Source: Spisula solida (lineage: Eukaryota > Mollusca > Bivalvia > Venerida > Mactridae). From it: a DNA stretch of 64,000 bases. The notes under the pieces were generated by a model, which was given only the letters and a program-made list of their open reading frames with translations, was not told the origin of the DNA and did not search any database. Positions 34,550 through 45,065 of the stretch are shown here, in pieces. The stretch's first letter is position 1. Each line of letters opens with the position of its first letter. The stretch is from the NCBI GenBank assembly GCA_947247005.1, contig OX365959.1, positions 41,757,097-41,821,096 of the forward strand. Reading direction: 5' to 3'. A program made the position numbers and the translations under genes.

Positions 34550-34912
34550 GTAAACAGTCCCTGTTGAATTTCAGTAAAATTGATTACAATTTAGTGTGAT
34601 AAAACATATAAGCTAATGAGGACCAGTTTTGCAAAACAATACATGCATTGCTTCTGTTAGAAATGAACTGGAGTAACAAAGTCAATAGATGCGTAATAAA
34701 TTTATAATCAATAACCATGCACAAATAGTTAAGTTAAAATGTGTTAAGGTGGGTGGAGTGAGAACAGAAGTGGGAGGGGTGTGGTATACCGTATACAATA
34801 ATGAATATTTCAGAATTTTTGAGAAAATAAAGAGGCTCTAACAGACAGACTTATATTGTATGTATACTATCATTGTAACATAACACCAACAATTTGTTAA
34901 AAAAGGGCCACC
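34550..34912. other. Unclassified intergenic DNA
   Basis: No gene or repeat recognised. Confidence 0.35.
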
Positions 34913-36575
34913 TTTTTAGCTCACCTGTCACAAAGTGACAGCTGAGCTTTTGTGATCACTCTTCGTCCGTCCACAATTTACTTGTGTAGACATTTAGCCT
35001 AATCATTATGAAACTTGATGACAATGATCATCTCAACAAAATCAAGGTCAAGTTCAATAAAATGTCATCCGGGGTACAAAACTAGGTCGCAAGGTCAAAT
35101 AATACAAAAATCATTGCGTTGTAACTAGAGGTCACAATTTTGGCATAATCATTATGAAACTTGGTCGCAATGATCATCTCAACAAAATCTATATTTATAA
35201 GTCAAGTTAGATATTGGGTCATCCGGGGTCAAAAACTAGGTTACAAGGTCAAATCAAAGAAAAATCTTGTATAATCACTAGAGGTCACAATTGTTATCTA
35301 ATTTTTATGAAACTCAGGCGCAATGATCATCTCAACAAAATATAGGTCAAGTTCGATATTAGGTCAACCATGGTGGAAAACTAGGTTACAAGGTCAAATG
35401 ATAGATGAAACCTTGCATAGTCACAAGAGGTCACGATTTTGACCTAATCCTTCCTTATGAAACTCGGTCATAATGATCATCGAAACAAGTTTTACATTGT
35501 TAGTCAAGTTTGATATTGGATTTTCTGGGCTCATAAACTAAAGGGTGTAAAGAAAGTTCGTTCCGGTCAAAAAGTATGGCGTATTTTTATTTTTACAAAG
35601 CAAAACATTACGAAATGTGCTATGAGGATATAGAACTTAAGTTAGGATCAGTAGATTATTTTTGCTTGGATTCCATCTAGTGGACACCGTTGCCATGGAT
35701 TCATAGAACGCAGAAGTAAGCGTACGTTAACGTTACGTCGACGACAATTTTAAAGATGAATCGACAAACAGAAATAACTGCAAAAATGAAACATAGCCAG
35801 AATTAGGCATTTTAGACATTCATATTGTTTAACACCTTATGCTTAAAGATATTGATGGCTATAGGACTGGTAATAATAAAATTGGAGCACAACTATGAAT
35901 TTGCAAATACAGGATGTAGATTTCATCGAACCTGACGTGACGTAAACGTCAAGCGAAAATTGAGAGTAGGGTAAAGAAAATGACCGACTGTGTAAAAAAT
36001 TATGGCGGAAAATTACAGAAACAACTTCTACGAACAGCATAAAGCATTGGCGAAGACATGTCTCATTTTGCAAGTAAAGAGTGACTAAATAAATCCAAAA
36101 GTAAAGAAACGTTCGATTTGACAAAAACCGCGCCATTTAGAAAAAACTATGTATATGGGAAAACAAAAGGCATTTATTGGCAAAACGAAAACTCTTACAG
36201 CTTCATAACTTGGATGATGTTTTGTTCATATTTAAACTTAAATATTAGTTTAGTTCATTACAAGTTTAAAACATATACAACGATACAGTGAGTGAAGAAC
36301 AAAGTGAGTATTTCGAACTTTACCCGGCCACGACGTCGTTTACGTCATATTCGAAACAAGATCAACACATTTAATCAATGCGTTTGAAAAAATATTGCCT
36401 GTCAAATCAGCTAAAACTGTTATACATAACGATGTCATTATACCAGGAGACTGAATGCACAATTTGGTGCAAATATATTTAATAGGTTTGTATACAAAAG
36501 CCTTTCAAAAACCGGACCAAACTTTCTTTACACCCTTTAGGTCACAAGGTCCAATCATAGATAAAAGCTCCGATA
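34913..36575 (-). mobile_element. GCTCACCTG-family repeat, inverted, split by a MITE
   Basis: Starts with the family's inverted right end TTAGCTCACCTGTCACAAAGTGACAG and continues with AACTAGGTCGCAAGGTC-type phrases. It is cut at AAACTA (35540) and resumes at AGGTCACAAGGTCC (36539). The far left terminus (GGGCCC) is absent. Confidence 0.82.
35541..36537. mobile_element. 997-bp TA-inserted MITE with AAGGGTGTAAAGAAAGTT ends
   Basis: TA flanks (35539-35540 and 36538-36539). The ends AAGGGTGTAAAGAAAGTTCG and CAAACTTTCTTTACACCCTT are inverted. Joining the flanks restores AAACTAGGTCACAAGGTC, a phrase of the surrounding repeat family, so the insertion is exact. No transposase is recognised inside. 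Confidence 0.85.
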
Positions 36576-37016
36576 AAAGCTGGATGACTCGCCTGATGAA
36601 ATGCACATTTTTCTTGGAAAACTATCAGTATCTGTCTACACATTTGACTCACAAGATTTCTTTAGGCATCTGAACTATTTTAAAACAGAACAAGAAATAA
36701 GCTAAAATCTATCAAAGGGAAATAATTAAAAAACTGCACAATATGCATTTAGGGTTTTGCACACTGCACTTGTCACTGCAAGAAACATGCATACCAACTT
36801 AGGATTCATTCAAACTTGTGGTAACAAAGTTATGCACCTGACAAGAAATACTTTACTAAAATCTATCAAGGTGAAATATTTCAAAATAGCGAAAGGTAGA
36901 GTTATGGTTCTTGTGCACTGAGCGACTTAGGGCCAATTTCACCAAATTGTTGTGAGTATAGGATTCCCTATGTTGAAATGTTGTTGTTAATTGTTCAGAA
37001 TGTTAACGTATATCAA
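36576..37016. other. Upstream flank of ZNF-C
   Basis: No gene recognised. By the splice model this is intron. Confidence 0.35.
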
Positions 37017-37079
37017 ACTATTTTCAGAAGTGATTGTTTTCTGGAACTATAGTAACATCAACGCGTACACAACACTGAA
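37017..37079 (+). promoter_or_regulatory. Predicted 3' splice site and exon head of ZNF-C
   Basis: AACTATTTTCAG|AAGTG with AG at 37026-37027, then TTCTGGAACTATAG and AAGTAGCAACTGACTGAGC leading into the 42-bp array. It matches the heads at B, D and E in order and spacing. Confidence 0.5.
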
Positions 37080-37845
37080 GTAGCAACTGACTGAGCTCTA
37101 TGCCATTCTACTGAACAACCTGTGAAAACTGACTGAGCTCTATGCCATTCTACTGAAGAACCTGTGAAAACTGACTGAGCTCTATGCCATTCTACTGAAC
37201 AACCTGTGAAAACTGACTGAGCTCTATGCCATTCTAATGAACAACCTGTGAAAACTGACTGAGCTCTATGCCAATCTACTGAACAACCTGTGAAAACTGA
37301 CTGAGCTTTAAGCCATTCTACTGAACACCCTGTGAAAACTGACTGAGCTCTATGCCATTCTACTTAACAACCTGTGAAAACTGACTGAGCTCTATGCCAT
37401 TCTACTGAACAACCTGTGAAAACTGACTGAGCTCTACACCATTCTCCTGAACAACCTGTGAAAATTGACTGAGCTCTACACCATTCTTCTGAACAACCTG
37501 TGAAAACTGATTGGGCTCTGCACCATTCTACAGAACAACCTGTGAAAACTGACTGAGCTTTAAGCCATTCTACTGAACACCCTGTGAAAACTGACTGAGC
37601 TCTATGCCATTCTACTTAACAACCTGTGAAAACTGACTGAGCTCTATGCCATTCTACTGAACAACCTGTGAAAACTGACTGAGCTCTACACCATTCTCCT
37701 GAACAACCTGTGAAAATTGACTGAGCTCTACACCATTCTTCTGAACAACCTGTGAAAACTGATTGGGCTCTGCACCATTCTACAGAACAACCTGTGAAAA
37801 CTGACTGTACTCTACACCATTCTACTGAACTACATACATGTGAAC
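37080..37845 (+). repeat. 42-bp minisatellite upstream of ZNF-C, about 18 copies
   Basis: Same unit as at A, B and E. Units 37301-37552 and 37553-37804 form an exact-looking 252-base (6-unit) duplication, marked by GCTTTAAGCC, CACCCTGTG, CTTAACAACC and GGGCTCTGCACC variants in the same order. Nine units read CTCTATGCCA in place of CTCTACACCA, which creates an ATG. In most of these the start is followed by CCATTCTACTGA, a four-codon upstream frame (M-P-F-Y-stop). Confidence 0.92.
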
Positions 37846-37852
37846 AAAAACA

Positions 37853-38572
37853 ATGACGGAACAATCTGGGAAACCATCTTTTATTTGTGGAGTTTGCAAA
37901 TCTGTATTCGGTACAAGTTCTTCACTTAAAGTTCACATGAGAATTCATACTGTCGAAAAACCCTTTAAGTGTGAAATTTGTGGATCTTCTTACTTTACAA
38001 AAACTAAACTGAAAATTCACATGACTGTACATACTGGTGAAAAATCATTTAATTGTGATATTTGTGGGTCAGCATTCTCTTACAAAAATAGTCTGAATAA
38101 ACACTTGAGAATACATACTGGTGAAAAACCATTCAAGTGTGATATGTGTGGATCTGCATTCGCTCAAAGCTATTACCTGAAAGAACACATGATGACACAT
38201 TCGGGTGAAAAACCTTTCAAGTGTATCTTTTGTGTATCTGCATTCACTAATAACCATAATTTGACACAACACATAAGAATACATACTGGCGAAAAACCAT
38301 GTAAGTGCGATGTTTGTGGATCTGCATTCGCTCATACCAGTAGTCTGACACAACACATGATAATACATACTGGTGAAAAACCATTCAACTGTGGTATTTG
38401 CGATTCAGCTTTTATTCGAAAACAAAGGCTGATTACTCACATGAAGAAACATTCGGTTGAGAACCGATTCAAGTGTGATCTTTGTAGATGTACATTCACT
38501 AGAAACCATAGTCTTAAAAGACACTTGAACATACACACTAGTGAAAACCCATTCAGTGTCACTACACACTAG
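37853..38572 (+). CDS. ZNF-C: C2H2 zinc-finger protein, eight fingers, truncated
   Basis: Encodes 239 residues starting [19 protein letters not shown], with eight C2H2 fingers, all with zinc ligands kept (for example [21 protein letters not shown]). The protein ends ENPFSVTTH because a 31-bp repeat begins inside the linker before finger 9. Finger 7 (CGICDSAFIRK) is nearly the same as finger 12 of ZNF-A, supporting common descent. Expected role: nuclear DNA binding, by family. There is no effector domain in this exon. Upstream ATGs in the array could lower translation. Whether the truncated product is functional is unknown. Confidence 0.82.
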   Translation: MTEQSGKPSFICGVCKSVFGTSSSLKVHMRIHTVEKPFKCEICGSSYFTKTKLKIHMTVHTGEKSFNCDICGSAFSYKNSLNKHLRIHTGEKPFKCDMCGSAFAQSYYLKEHMMTHSGEKPFKCIFCVSAFTNNHNLTQHIRIHTGEKPCKCDVCGSAFAHTSSLTQHMIIHTGEKPFNCGICDSAFIRKQRLITHMKKHSVENRFKCDLCRCTFTRNHSLKRHLNIHTSENPFSVTTH

Positions 38573-38650
38573 TGAAACCCCATTCAGTGTCACTCCACAC
38601 TAGTGAAACCCCATTCAGTGTCACTACACACTAGTGAAACCCCATCCAAG
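38534..38650 (+). repeat. 31-bp tandem repeat that ends the ZNF-C frame
   Basis: CACACTAGTGAAA starts at 38534, 38565, 38596 and 38627, exactly 31 apart. The unit comes from the linker ICT-type coding sequence (HTSENPF). Because 31 is not a multiple of three, each added unit shifts the frame. The first unit has GAAAACCC, the later ones GAAACCCC. Confidence 0.93.
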
Positions 38651-38906
38651 GTCACATGATGACTCATTAAGGTGAAAACCATTTATGTGTGATATTTATG
38701 GATCGGCATTCACTACTAACAGTATAAAACATTTAAGTGTGGTATTTGTGATTCAGCTTTTATTCGAAAACATAACCCGATTAATCACATTCAGATCTAT
38801 GCGACGCCATTGTAAGTGTGGTATTTTTGAATTGGCATTCTCTTGGAATTATTCGTTGAAAAAACACCTGCAATTACATTCTGATTTAATAATTTGCTAT
38901 AACTAA
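38651..38906 (+). pseudogene. Out-of-frame 3' fingers of ZNF-C
   Basis: Frames here still read MCDIYGSAFTTN (second Cys lost), CDSAFIRKHNP-like sequence across a shift, and CKCGIFELAFSWNYSLKKHLQLHSD. The last is shared with the ZNF-A remnant. These are former fingers now separated from the coding frame by the 31-bp repeat and small indels. Confidence 0.75.
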
Positions 38907-39170
38907 GATGTTTGTTGATCCGTATTCATTGATAAACATCGTTGATGTAATTCACAAATCTTGTACGTACAGGTATACCTGTTATGCACTAACCTCGTAT
39001 CTATGTGTGTAATGCAGAAATCTCGTATCTAAATATGAAAATAGATAGAGAATACTAGGTTAGTGTCTTATAATACTTGAAGTTATTGGCTGAGTTGGAG
39101 AAAATTTATACGACGGGTTTTCAGTTCAAATACAATCAATAAACACAAACCTACAATTTAACATAACATA
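38907..39170. other. 3' flank of ZNF-C
   Basis: GATCCGTATTCATTGATAAACATCG resembles the 3' flank of ZNF-A (around 9280-9305, opposite strand), so the duplicated block extends past the coding part. No other gene. Confidence 0.5.
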
Positions 39171-39895
39171 CACTTAACAAATCTTATAAGTGTGCACGTG
39201 TTTTTACCGTATAACTTTTTTATTTATGAATATTTCTGCATGAAATTTTGTGTACATGCTATTGAATAACACAAGATTAGATTATTATTGTTTTTTCTTC
39301 AAAATTAAATTAGGCGGATCACTGAACCATGAAACATCAAAACACGTAAAATGCACGAGAAATTTACGCGTAGGTGCAAACTATTTTTATTTATGGTCAA
39401 TTAGAATTTTAGATATATTGCTACATTCAAAAAACAAAAAATTATGCGATTTTTCACTCAGAAAAATGGTTAATTTTAACTTTTAAAATTACAATTTAAA
39501 TTTTATGGTCAAAGGGAGGTAACTCTTCCAAAATTGAATTTTCATACAAAAAGTGAGTAGTTATTAACTTAAAGTGTGCTTTATTCTTTTCATTGTTTTC
39601 TTTATTTCTGTCTCGGTGTTCAGTGAGTAGACTTGAACTCAAACTTGATCAGCAAAGAGGTTGCATAGCTGCATTAACAACCAGACAAACACCTGATGAA
39701 CACACGACAGCTTTTGTTGATGTCATCATTTGTTTATTCTGTTTGTGACAATTGTTACCAGAATTTAATGCAATCAATTGAATTGTAATTCCACATGTCC
39801 AGGCTGCATATGTTGAAAATTTCCACAAGATCAAACAAGTATAGACAGAGTTATGGGTAAATATATACATGCATACTTATAAGATTTGTTAAGTG
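39171..39895. mobile_element. 725-bp TA-inserted MITE with CACTTAACAAATCTTATAAG ends
   Basis: TA flanks at 39169-39170 and 39896-39897. Inverted ends of about 30 bases share CACTTAACAAATC, TTATAAGT and TGCA.GT. The interior frames have no known domains. Confidence 0.82.
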
Positions 39896-40036
39896 TACAT
39901 GTAAAACACTACATGTAAATACAGTATGTGTTTCAATGTCGAATATCTCCAAAATGTATCATTGGCATTCCAGAAATAAGAAGTTGTAATGACATCAAAA
40001 CATAAATGACGTCACTCAATAAGTGGCGTTTCCCGT

Positions 40037-40190
40037 TTTAACTGACCTGTCACAACGTGACAGAGTGAGCTTTTGTGATCACCCGTCGTCTGTCCGTTCA
40101 AAATTTGCCTGTGTCGACACTGTAGGTCACAATCTTGACCTTATCTTTATGAAACTTGATCACAATGATTATTCAAAAGTCAAGTGGTAA
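40037..40190 (-). mobile_element. GCTCACCTG-family right-end fragment, inverted
   Basis: TTTTAACTGACCTGTCACAACGTGACAG then AGTGAGCTTTTGTGATC. Only the terminal about 150 bases are present. 40191-40350 is unclassified, and 40350-40442 is a short forward piece of the same family. Confidence 0.75.
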
Positions 40191-40721
40191 TAGTACACTG
40201 GATATGATATATTTTGTTCTAAAAATATCTGATAAATCGTGCACGTCTGATTATTCCAACTTTGTGGAATATACCAAAAGTGTCCGCCTTTTCACGATCG
40301 TGAGCGCACAATAAAACTGGTATGAAGTGTGTTGTGGACGTCGGTACAAAATAATGTTTTTACCCCAGATAACCCAGTTGCGAACTTCACCTAGATTTCA
40401 TAGGGACAAACATTGTGACCAAGTTTCATTAAGATTATGTCAACAAGAGGGCCCAAAGGGCCCTAGGTCGCTCACCTGTCGTACTAGTGCATGCACACCC
40501 CTATGGTGACCCTACACATTTTCTGAATAAAATTTAAGGAAATTCAGCCTCTATTGCAAATTTTTTAATGATTTGACCATGTGACCTTGTTTTTGACCCC
40601 AGATGACCCAAAATCGAATTTGGCCTAGATTTTGTTGACATGATCATTGTGACAAAGTTTCATAAAGATTAAGTTGACATTGTAACCTCTGGTGACAACA
40701 CAAGGTTTTTCTATGATTTGA

Positions 40722-40935
40722 CCTATAATTTAAACAAATATTTTCCTCCATATAACTGTACAAATACATGCCATGAAGACAAAACAATACCTAAATACTT
40801 AAAAAAATAAAAATTAAAAAAATAAAAATTATGGTTCCAGTGGGGTTTGAACCCACGACCCTCAGGAAAATGTCTACGCTCCCTACAGCGCTTTGATTTC
40901 CTCTTAACCATTACAATTCGCACCCTGCTTAAAAT
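40722..40935 (-). mobile_element. tRNA-derived SINE
   Basis: On the minus strand ATGGTTAAGAGG (A-box-like) is followed about 50 bases later by GTGGGTTCAAACCCCACTGG (B box). It then has an A/T-rich tail and a body containing GTTTTGTCTTCATGGCATG. This is the head-plus-body plan of a tRNA-derived SINE. The head does not fold as an intact tRNA gene. Confidence 0.65.
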
Positions 40936-41439
40936 ACTAGAATATTTTGATATTTGACCTTTACAAAACTGCTGTGAACCCTGATACACATTTTCATTGG
41001 TTGATGAAAGTTTACTTGTATGTATACAGAGAGAGTTACAGCAGAGAGTTTAGTGACCATGAAGACTACATGTTGAAAGGTTTAAATGAGTACACACACT
41101 GCCTGAGGTTTAAATAGTTCATGGTTCTACACACTGGTCATTATTAATTTGTTACAATCAGTATGATAAACTGATAGTGCGAGAGTATTAATATATAATA
41201 CAAGTCATTCTTTTAACACACGCGTTTTATATACAATGCAGAGCCTAGACACGCTGTAGTTTCGGGCGAGGCAATTGAAGAGTAGAAAATGTCAATTGAC
41301 AGTGTGACCTTGTTTTTGACCCCAGATGACCCAAAATCGTACTTGGCCTAGATATTGTTGACATGATCATTGTGACAAAGTTCCATAAAGATTAAGTTGA
41401 AATTGTAACCTCTGGTGACTACGCAAGGTTTTTCTATGA

Positions 41440-41577
41440 TTTGACCTATAATTTAAACAAAATATTTTCCTCCATATAACTGTACAAATACATGTTATAA
41501 AGACAAAACAATACCTAAACACTTAAAAAAAAAAAGTATGGCTCCAGTGGGGTTTGAACCCACGACCCTCAGGATAA
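41440..41577 (-). mobile_element. Truncated second copy of the SINE
   Basis: Repeats the SINE body and the B-box segment (GGGTTTGAACCCACGACCCTC on the plus strand) but stops before the A box. It shares the host-repeat flank with the first copy, so it arose by duplication rather than a second insertion. Confidence 0.65.
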
Positions 41578-41953
41578 TATCAATTGACATTGTGATTTTT
41601 GTAATTGACATTGTGACTTTGTTTTTGACCCCAGATGAGCCAAAATTGAACTTGACCTAGATTTTGTTGACATGATCATTGTGACAAAGTTTCATAAAGA
41701 TTAAGTTGAAATTGTAACCTCTGGTGACTACACAAGGTTTTTCTATAATTTGACCTAGTGAGCTAGTTTTTGACCTCAGATGACCCAATATCGAACTTGA
41801 CCTAGATTTTGTTGAGATGATCATTGTGACCAAGTTTCATAAAGATTAGGCCAAAATTGTGACCTCTAGAGAGGACACAACCCAATTGTTGACGGACGGA
41901 CGGACGACGGACGAAGTGTGATCACAAAAGCTCACTTTGTGACAGGTGAGCTA

Positions 41954-42205
41954 AAAATGTGACCTCTAGAGTGTTAACAAGGTTTTTCTTTGATGTGACC
42001 TAGTGACCTAGTTTTTGACCCCAGATGACCCAATTACGAACTTGTCCTAGATAACATTGAGATATACATTGTGACCAGGTTTCTTCAAACTTATGTAAAA
42101 AATGTGACCTCTACAGTGTTAACAGGTCAATTGTTGACGGTGGACGACGGTCAAAGGGTGACCACAATAGCTCACCTGGAGCACTTTGTGCTCAGGTGAG
42201 CTAAA
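41954..42205 (+). mobile_element. GCTCACCTG-family right end, alternative hairpin type
   Basis: Ends ATAGCTCACCTGGAGCACTTTGTGCTCAGGTGAGCTAAAAA, where the stem is AGCTCACCTG/CAGGTGAGCT around a GAGCAC-GTGCTC inner stem. The same end type is found at 62460-62500. Confidence 0.8.
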
Positions 42206-42540
42206 AATCCAGCAACTAGAGATTCTTTGTTGAAAACATTTTTAAAACAATTTTTATTCCAGCCAATCTTATTCGTCACTACTATTTTAGGAATTGTCAA
42301 GTACAATGTAGTTCTATCTCGACATTTCTTTATCACACATATACCTTCCATGAACAAATGACAAAACAATGCTCTAAAACGTAATGTCGACGGCTTAAAT
42401 TCAGTATTTTTGACTCTGTAACTATGGTAATGTGATAAAAACAATCTACCACTCGTTGTCTTTAGTATCAACATTTCTTTAAATGTGTTTTCTAGACTCG
42501 TTAAAGAAATGTTGATATCCAAAGCCAATGTATGACGGAT
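42206..42540. other. Unclassified DNA with a 118-codon minus frame
   Basis: The frame 42172-42528 (-) shows no domain or motif I recognise and overlaps repeat DNA at its end. It is not claimed as a gene. Confidence 0.3.
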
Positions 42541-43013
42541 CCTATATCACTATTTACGACCTTATTAGACTCATGGATATTTGAAATCTGCATCTCAAGG
42601 CGCTTAATTCTTAACAGCCCATTTTCATAAAAATCGGAAGTCATTTTGACCAAAGTGAAGTTAGAAAAGCTTGTTTTTCCATAGTAGTCAATCAGTTTAG
42701 TCTTGGTTTCTCAAAATATTGATTTTGTACTTACGAAAAAACACTTTGAACAATACTGCGTTCAATAAACGCTTATGCTCCCTGTGGAAGCTTTGTCTAA
42801 TAAGTCTAAGTCCAAAAGTAGGTCAAGGTGAAGGTCAAAATGGGGTCAGGTGAAACAGGCGTGTGGAGAGTGTTCATATACAACATCCATGCAAGTATGG
42901 AAGCTTTGTAGCAAGCTATAATGATTCTAGAAGAAATGGTAATTTGGGTTAACCGGACGGACGGACAGCTGAATATGTATATGCCTCCCGATCTATATAT
43001 ACGGGGGCATAAA
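42541..43013 (+). repeat. Dispersed repeat ending TATGCCTCCCG...CGGGGGCATA
   Basis: Contains AGGTCAAGGTGAAGGTCAAAA and CCGGACGGACGGACAGCTGAA, and ends in a near-palindrome TATGCCTCCCG-ATCTATATATA-CGGGGGCATA. The layout (GGACGGACGG just before a terminal hairpin) is like the GCTCACCTG family, although the sequences differ. There is one copy in the window. Confidence 0.6.
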
Positions 43014-43091
43014 AAGCGCTTGGAGTGCACAAAGTCATAATGTGCAGCATTTATATAATGTAGCACACAGACAATCCAAAGCCACATGGAA

Positions 43092-43172
43092 ACGACGACA
43101 GCGCCTAGCCATCCACGCAAACGACAGCGCCTAGCCATCCACGCAAACGACAGCGCCTAGCCATCCACGCAA
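43092..43172 (+). repeat. 26-bp tandem repeat, three copies
   Basis: ACGCAAACGACAGCGCCTAG with CCATCC, repeated every 26 bases. Predicted minus-strand frames through it are artefacts. Confidence 0.92.
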
Positions 43173-43625
43173 GAGTCAAACATTGGACGAACCATCCAAT
43201 TCCCCAAAAATATATACACCAGGCAAGCCAATTTACTGACCCACACCGTGGACTTCGAATTCCGCGCATAATTAACCATAAAGGGAGGTAGTTATGAATA
43301 ATAACTACATGCAAGTGATAATGCTAACCAAGCAAGCGACATTTATTTGCATATCAATACATCTATTGTTTTTACCTTCAAAATATGACAAATTATTCGA
43401 GTCAAACATTGGACGAACCATCCATTTCCCCAAAAATATATACACCAGGCAAGCCAATTTACTCACCCACACCGTGGACTTCGAATTCCGCGCATAATTA
43501 ACCATAAAGGGAGGTAGTTATGAATAATAACTACATGCAAGTGATAATGCTAACGCAGCAAGCGACATTTATTTGCATATCAATACATCTATTGTTTTTA
43601 CCTTCAAAATATGACAAATTATTCA
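43173..43625 (+). repeat. 226-bp direct tandem duplication
   Basis: GAGTCAAACATTGGACGAACC starts at 43173 and again at 43399, and both halves run to AATATGACAAATTATTC with very few differences. This is a recent duplication. No gene is inside. Confidence 0.93.
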
Positions 43626-43914
43626 GGTGATTTTAGGATGGGCTCTAAATACAAAAGTGGCAAGTTTTATAATATGGATAAATGTTTATTCCATAAAAGC
43701 AAAGTTATAACAAAACAAAGCTTTTTATGAAGATTATTTATAAATGCATGTATGTATAAATTGTTTTATTATACATGTTGCTTTATAAATCCATGTACAT
43801 GTATGTACATTAATACTAAATAAAATCTGTCTAAATCTATAGTTTAAAAAACATTTTATTCTAATAAAACTACAATGATAATCCAGCTCATTATCGATCG
43901 TGTTTCCTTGACTG
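43626..43914. other. AT-rich intergenic DNA
   Basis: No gene seen. Confidence 0.35.
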
Positions 43915-44007
43915 TGAACCGATCATGAATGATGCCACTAAGGTACTATCAACAGATTCCAAAACGGTTTCAAAGGAAGATGGTTCAGCGACATTATAAA
44001 GAGTATT
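43915..44007 (+). repeat. Outer part of the D/E duplicated 3' flank
   Basis: CTAAGGTACTATCAA then AAAACGGTTTCAAAGG and TTATAAAGAG match 55975-56055 downstream of ZNF-E. This shows that the D/E segmental duplication extends at least 1.4 kb beyond the D stop codon, with later insertions. Confidence 0.65.
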
Positions 44008-44500
44008 GTTTTTTAACCCGGATAACCCAATATCAAACTTGACCTAGATTTTGTTGAGATGATCATAGTGACCAAATTCCATAAGGATTATGTCAAAATT
44101 GTTACATTTAGTGAATATGCAAGGATTTTTTATGAATCAACCACGTCACCCTGGACCCGAGAGCTCATTCTTACAAAGTTTCATAAAGATAGGATTTCAT
44201 AGATTTTGACCCCTGATGACTTTGTATCGAACTTGAATTAGATTTGGTTCATATTACCAGTGTGCACACGTTTCATAAATGTAAGGTCAAAATTGTGACC
44301 TCTAGTGAATACACAATGTTGTTCTATTATATGACGTACTGACCTAGTTATTGAACCCCAAGGACCAAATATTGCGCTGGACACAGAGTCTGTTGTGTTG
44401 ATCATCGTGACAAAGTTTCTTATAGATTAGGCTAAAATTGTGATCTCTTATGTCTACACAATCAGTGTGTTAAAGGACGGGCAGACAAGTCAGACAGCTC
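44008..44500 (+). mobile_element. Internal fragment of GCTCACCTG family
   Basis: Carries CTTGACCTAGATTTTGTTGAG and related phrases without either terminus. It lies inside the D 3' flank and is missing at E. Confidence 0.65.
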
Positions 44501-44559
44501 AGTTAAAACTTGAACCGAAAATGTAGAAACGTTGGTTCGGCACACCACTTTCATTAGTT

Positions 44560-45065
44560 AGACATTTGCTATAGTTGCATGGAATTCTGCCCGTGTGTTA
44601 AAAATGCTATGGAGTGGACACCAAATCCAAACATTTGGTATTGGATCGTTTCCATGACCCAGCATGGTTGTAATGAGGCTTCTGCACATCATCTTTATTA
44701 ATTACACATTTGGTATGAGTTTCATGCAATTCAGCCCAGGTGTAAAAAGTTATGAAGCGGGACAGAATGCACGTAATACAAGGTATGAAACCTTTGACCT
44801 CAAACTGTGACCTTGAGTCAGCATGGTTTGAATGTGGTTTCTGCACGTCGTCTTTATTAGATACATATTTAATATGAGTTTCATGCAATTCAGCCCAGGC
44901 ATAACAAAGTTCTAAAGCGGACACCAATTTCAAGGTTTTGACCTTCAACTGTGACCTTGGCCTTGAGCTAGCATGGTTGAAACGTGGATTCTACACATCG
45001 TCTTTATCATTTACACATTTTATTTATTTGAGTTTCATGAAATTCAGCCCAGGCGTTAACAAGAG
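44560..45065 (+). repeat. About 155-bp tandem repeat, three degenerate copies
   Basis: GCATGGTT....TTCT.CACATC.TCTTTAT and GAGTTTCATGCAATTCAGCCCAGG recur near 44660, 44820 and 44970. It is noncoding, and the frame at 44607-44948 is a by-product. Confidence 0.75.

Larger units (their letters stand above)
40443..41953 (+). mobile_element. Composite GCTCACCTG-family repeat with internal duplication
   Basis: Begins ACAAGAGGGCCCAAAGGGCCCTAGGTCGCTCACCTG and ends GCTCACTTTGTGACAGGTGAGCTA. The interior holds three copies of the GACCTTGTTTTTGACCCCAGATGA module (near 40575, 41307 and 41613), the first two each followed by the same SINE piece. The element has therefore grown by internal duplication. 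Confidence 0.8.

Noticed and set aside
37080..37864. 42-bp arrays as CRISPR or as coding repeats
   Set aside because: There are no unique spacers between units, the DNA is eukaryotic, and every sense frame of the consensus contains stops. The 82-codon antisense frame at 37616-37864 is an artefact of the 42-base (multiple of three) period.
40833..40930. Functional tRNA gene
   Set aside because: A- and B-box-like motifs are present, but the acceptor and anticodon arms do not pair convincingly, and the piece is joined to an A/T-rich SINE body and duplicated with its host repeat.
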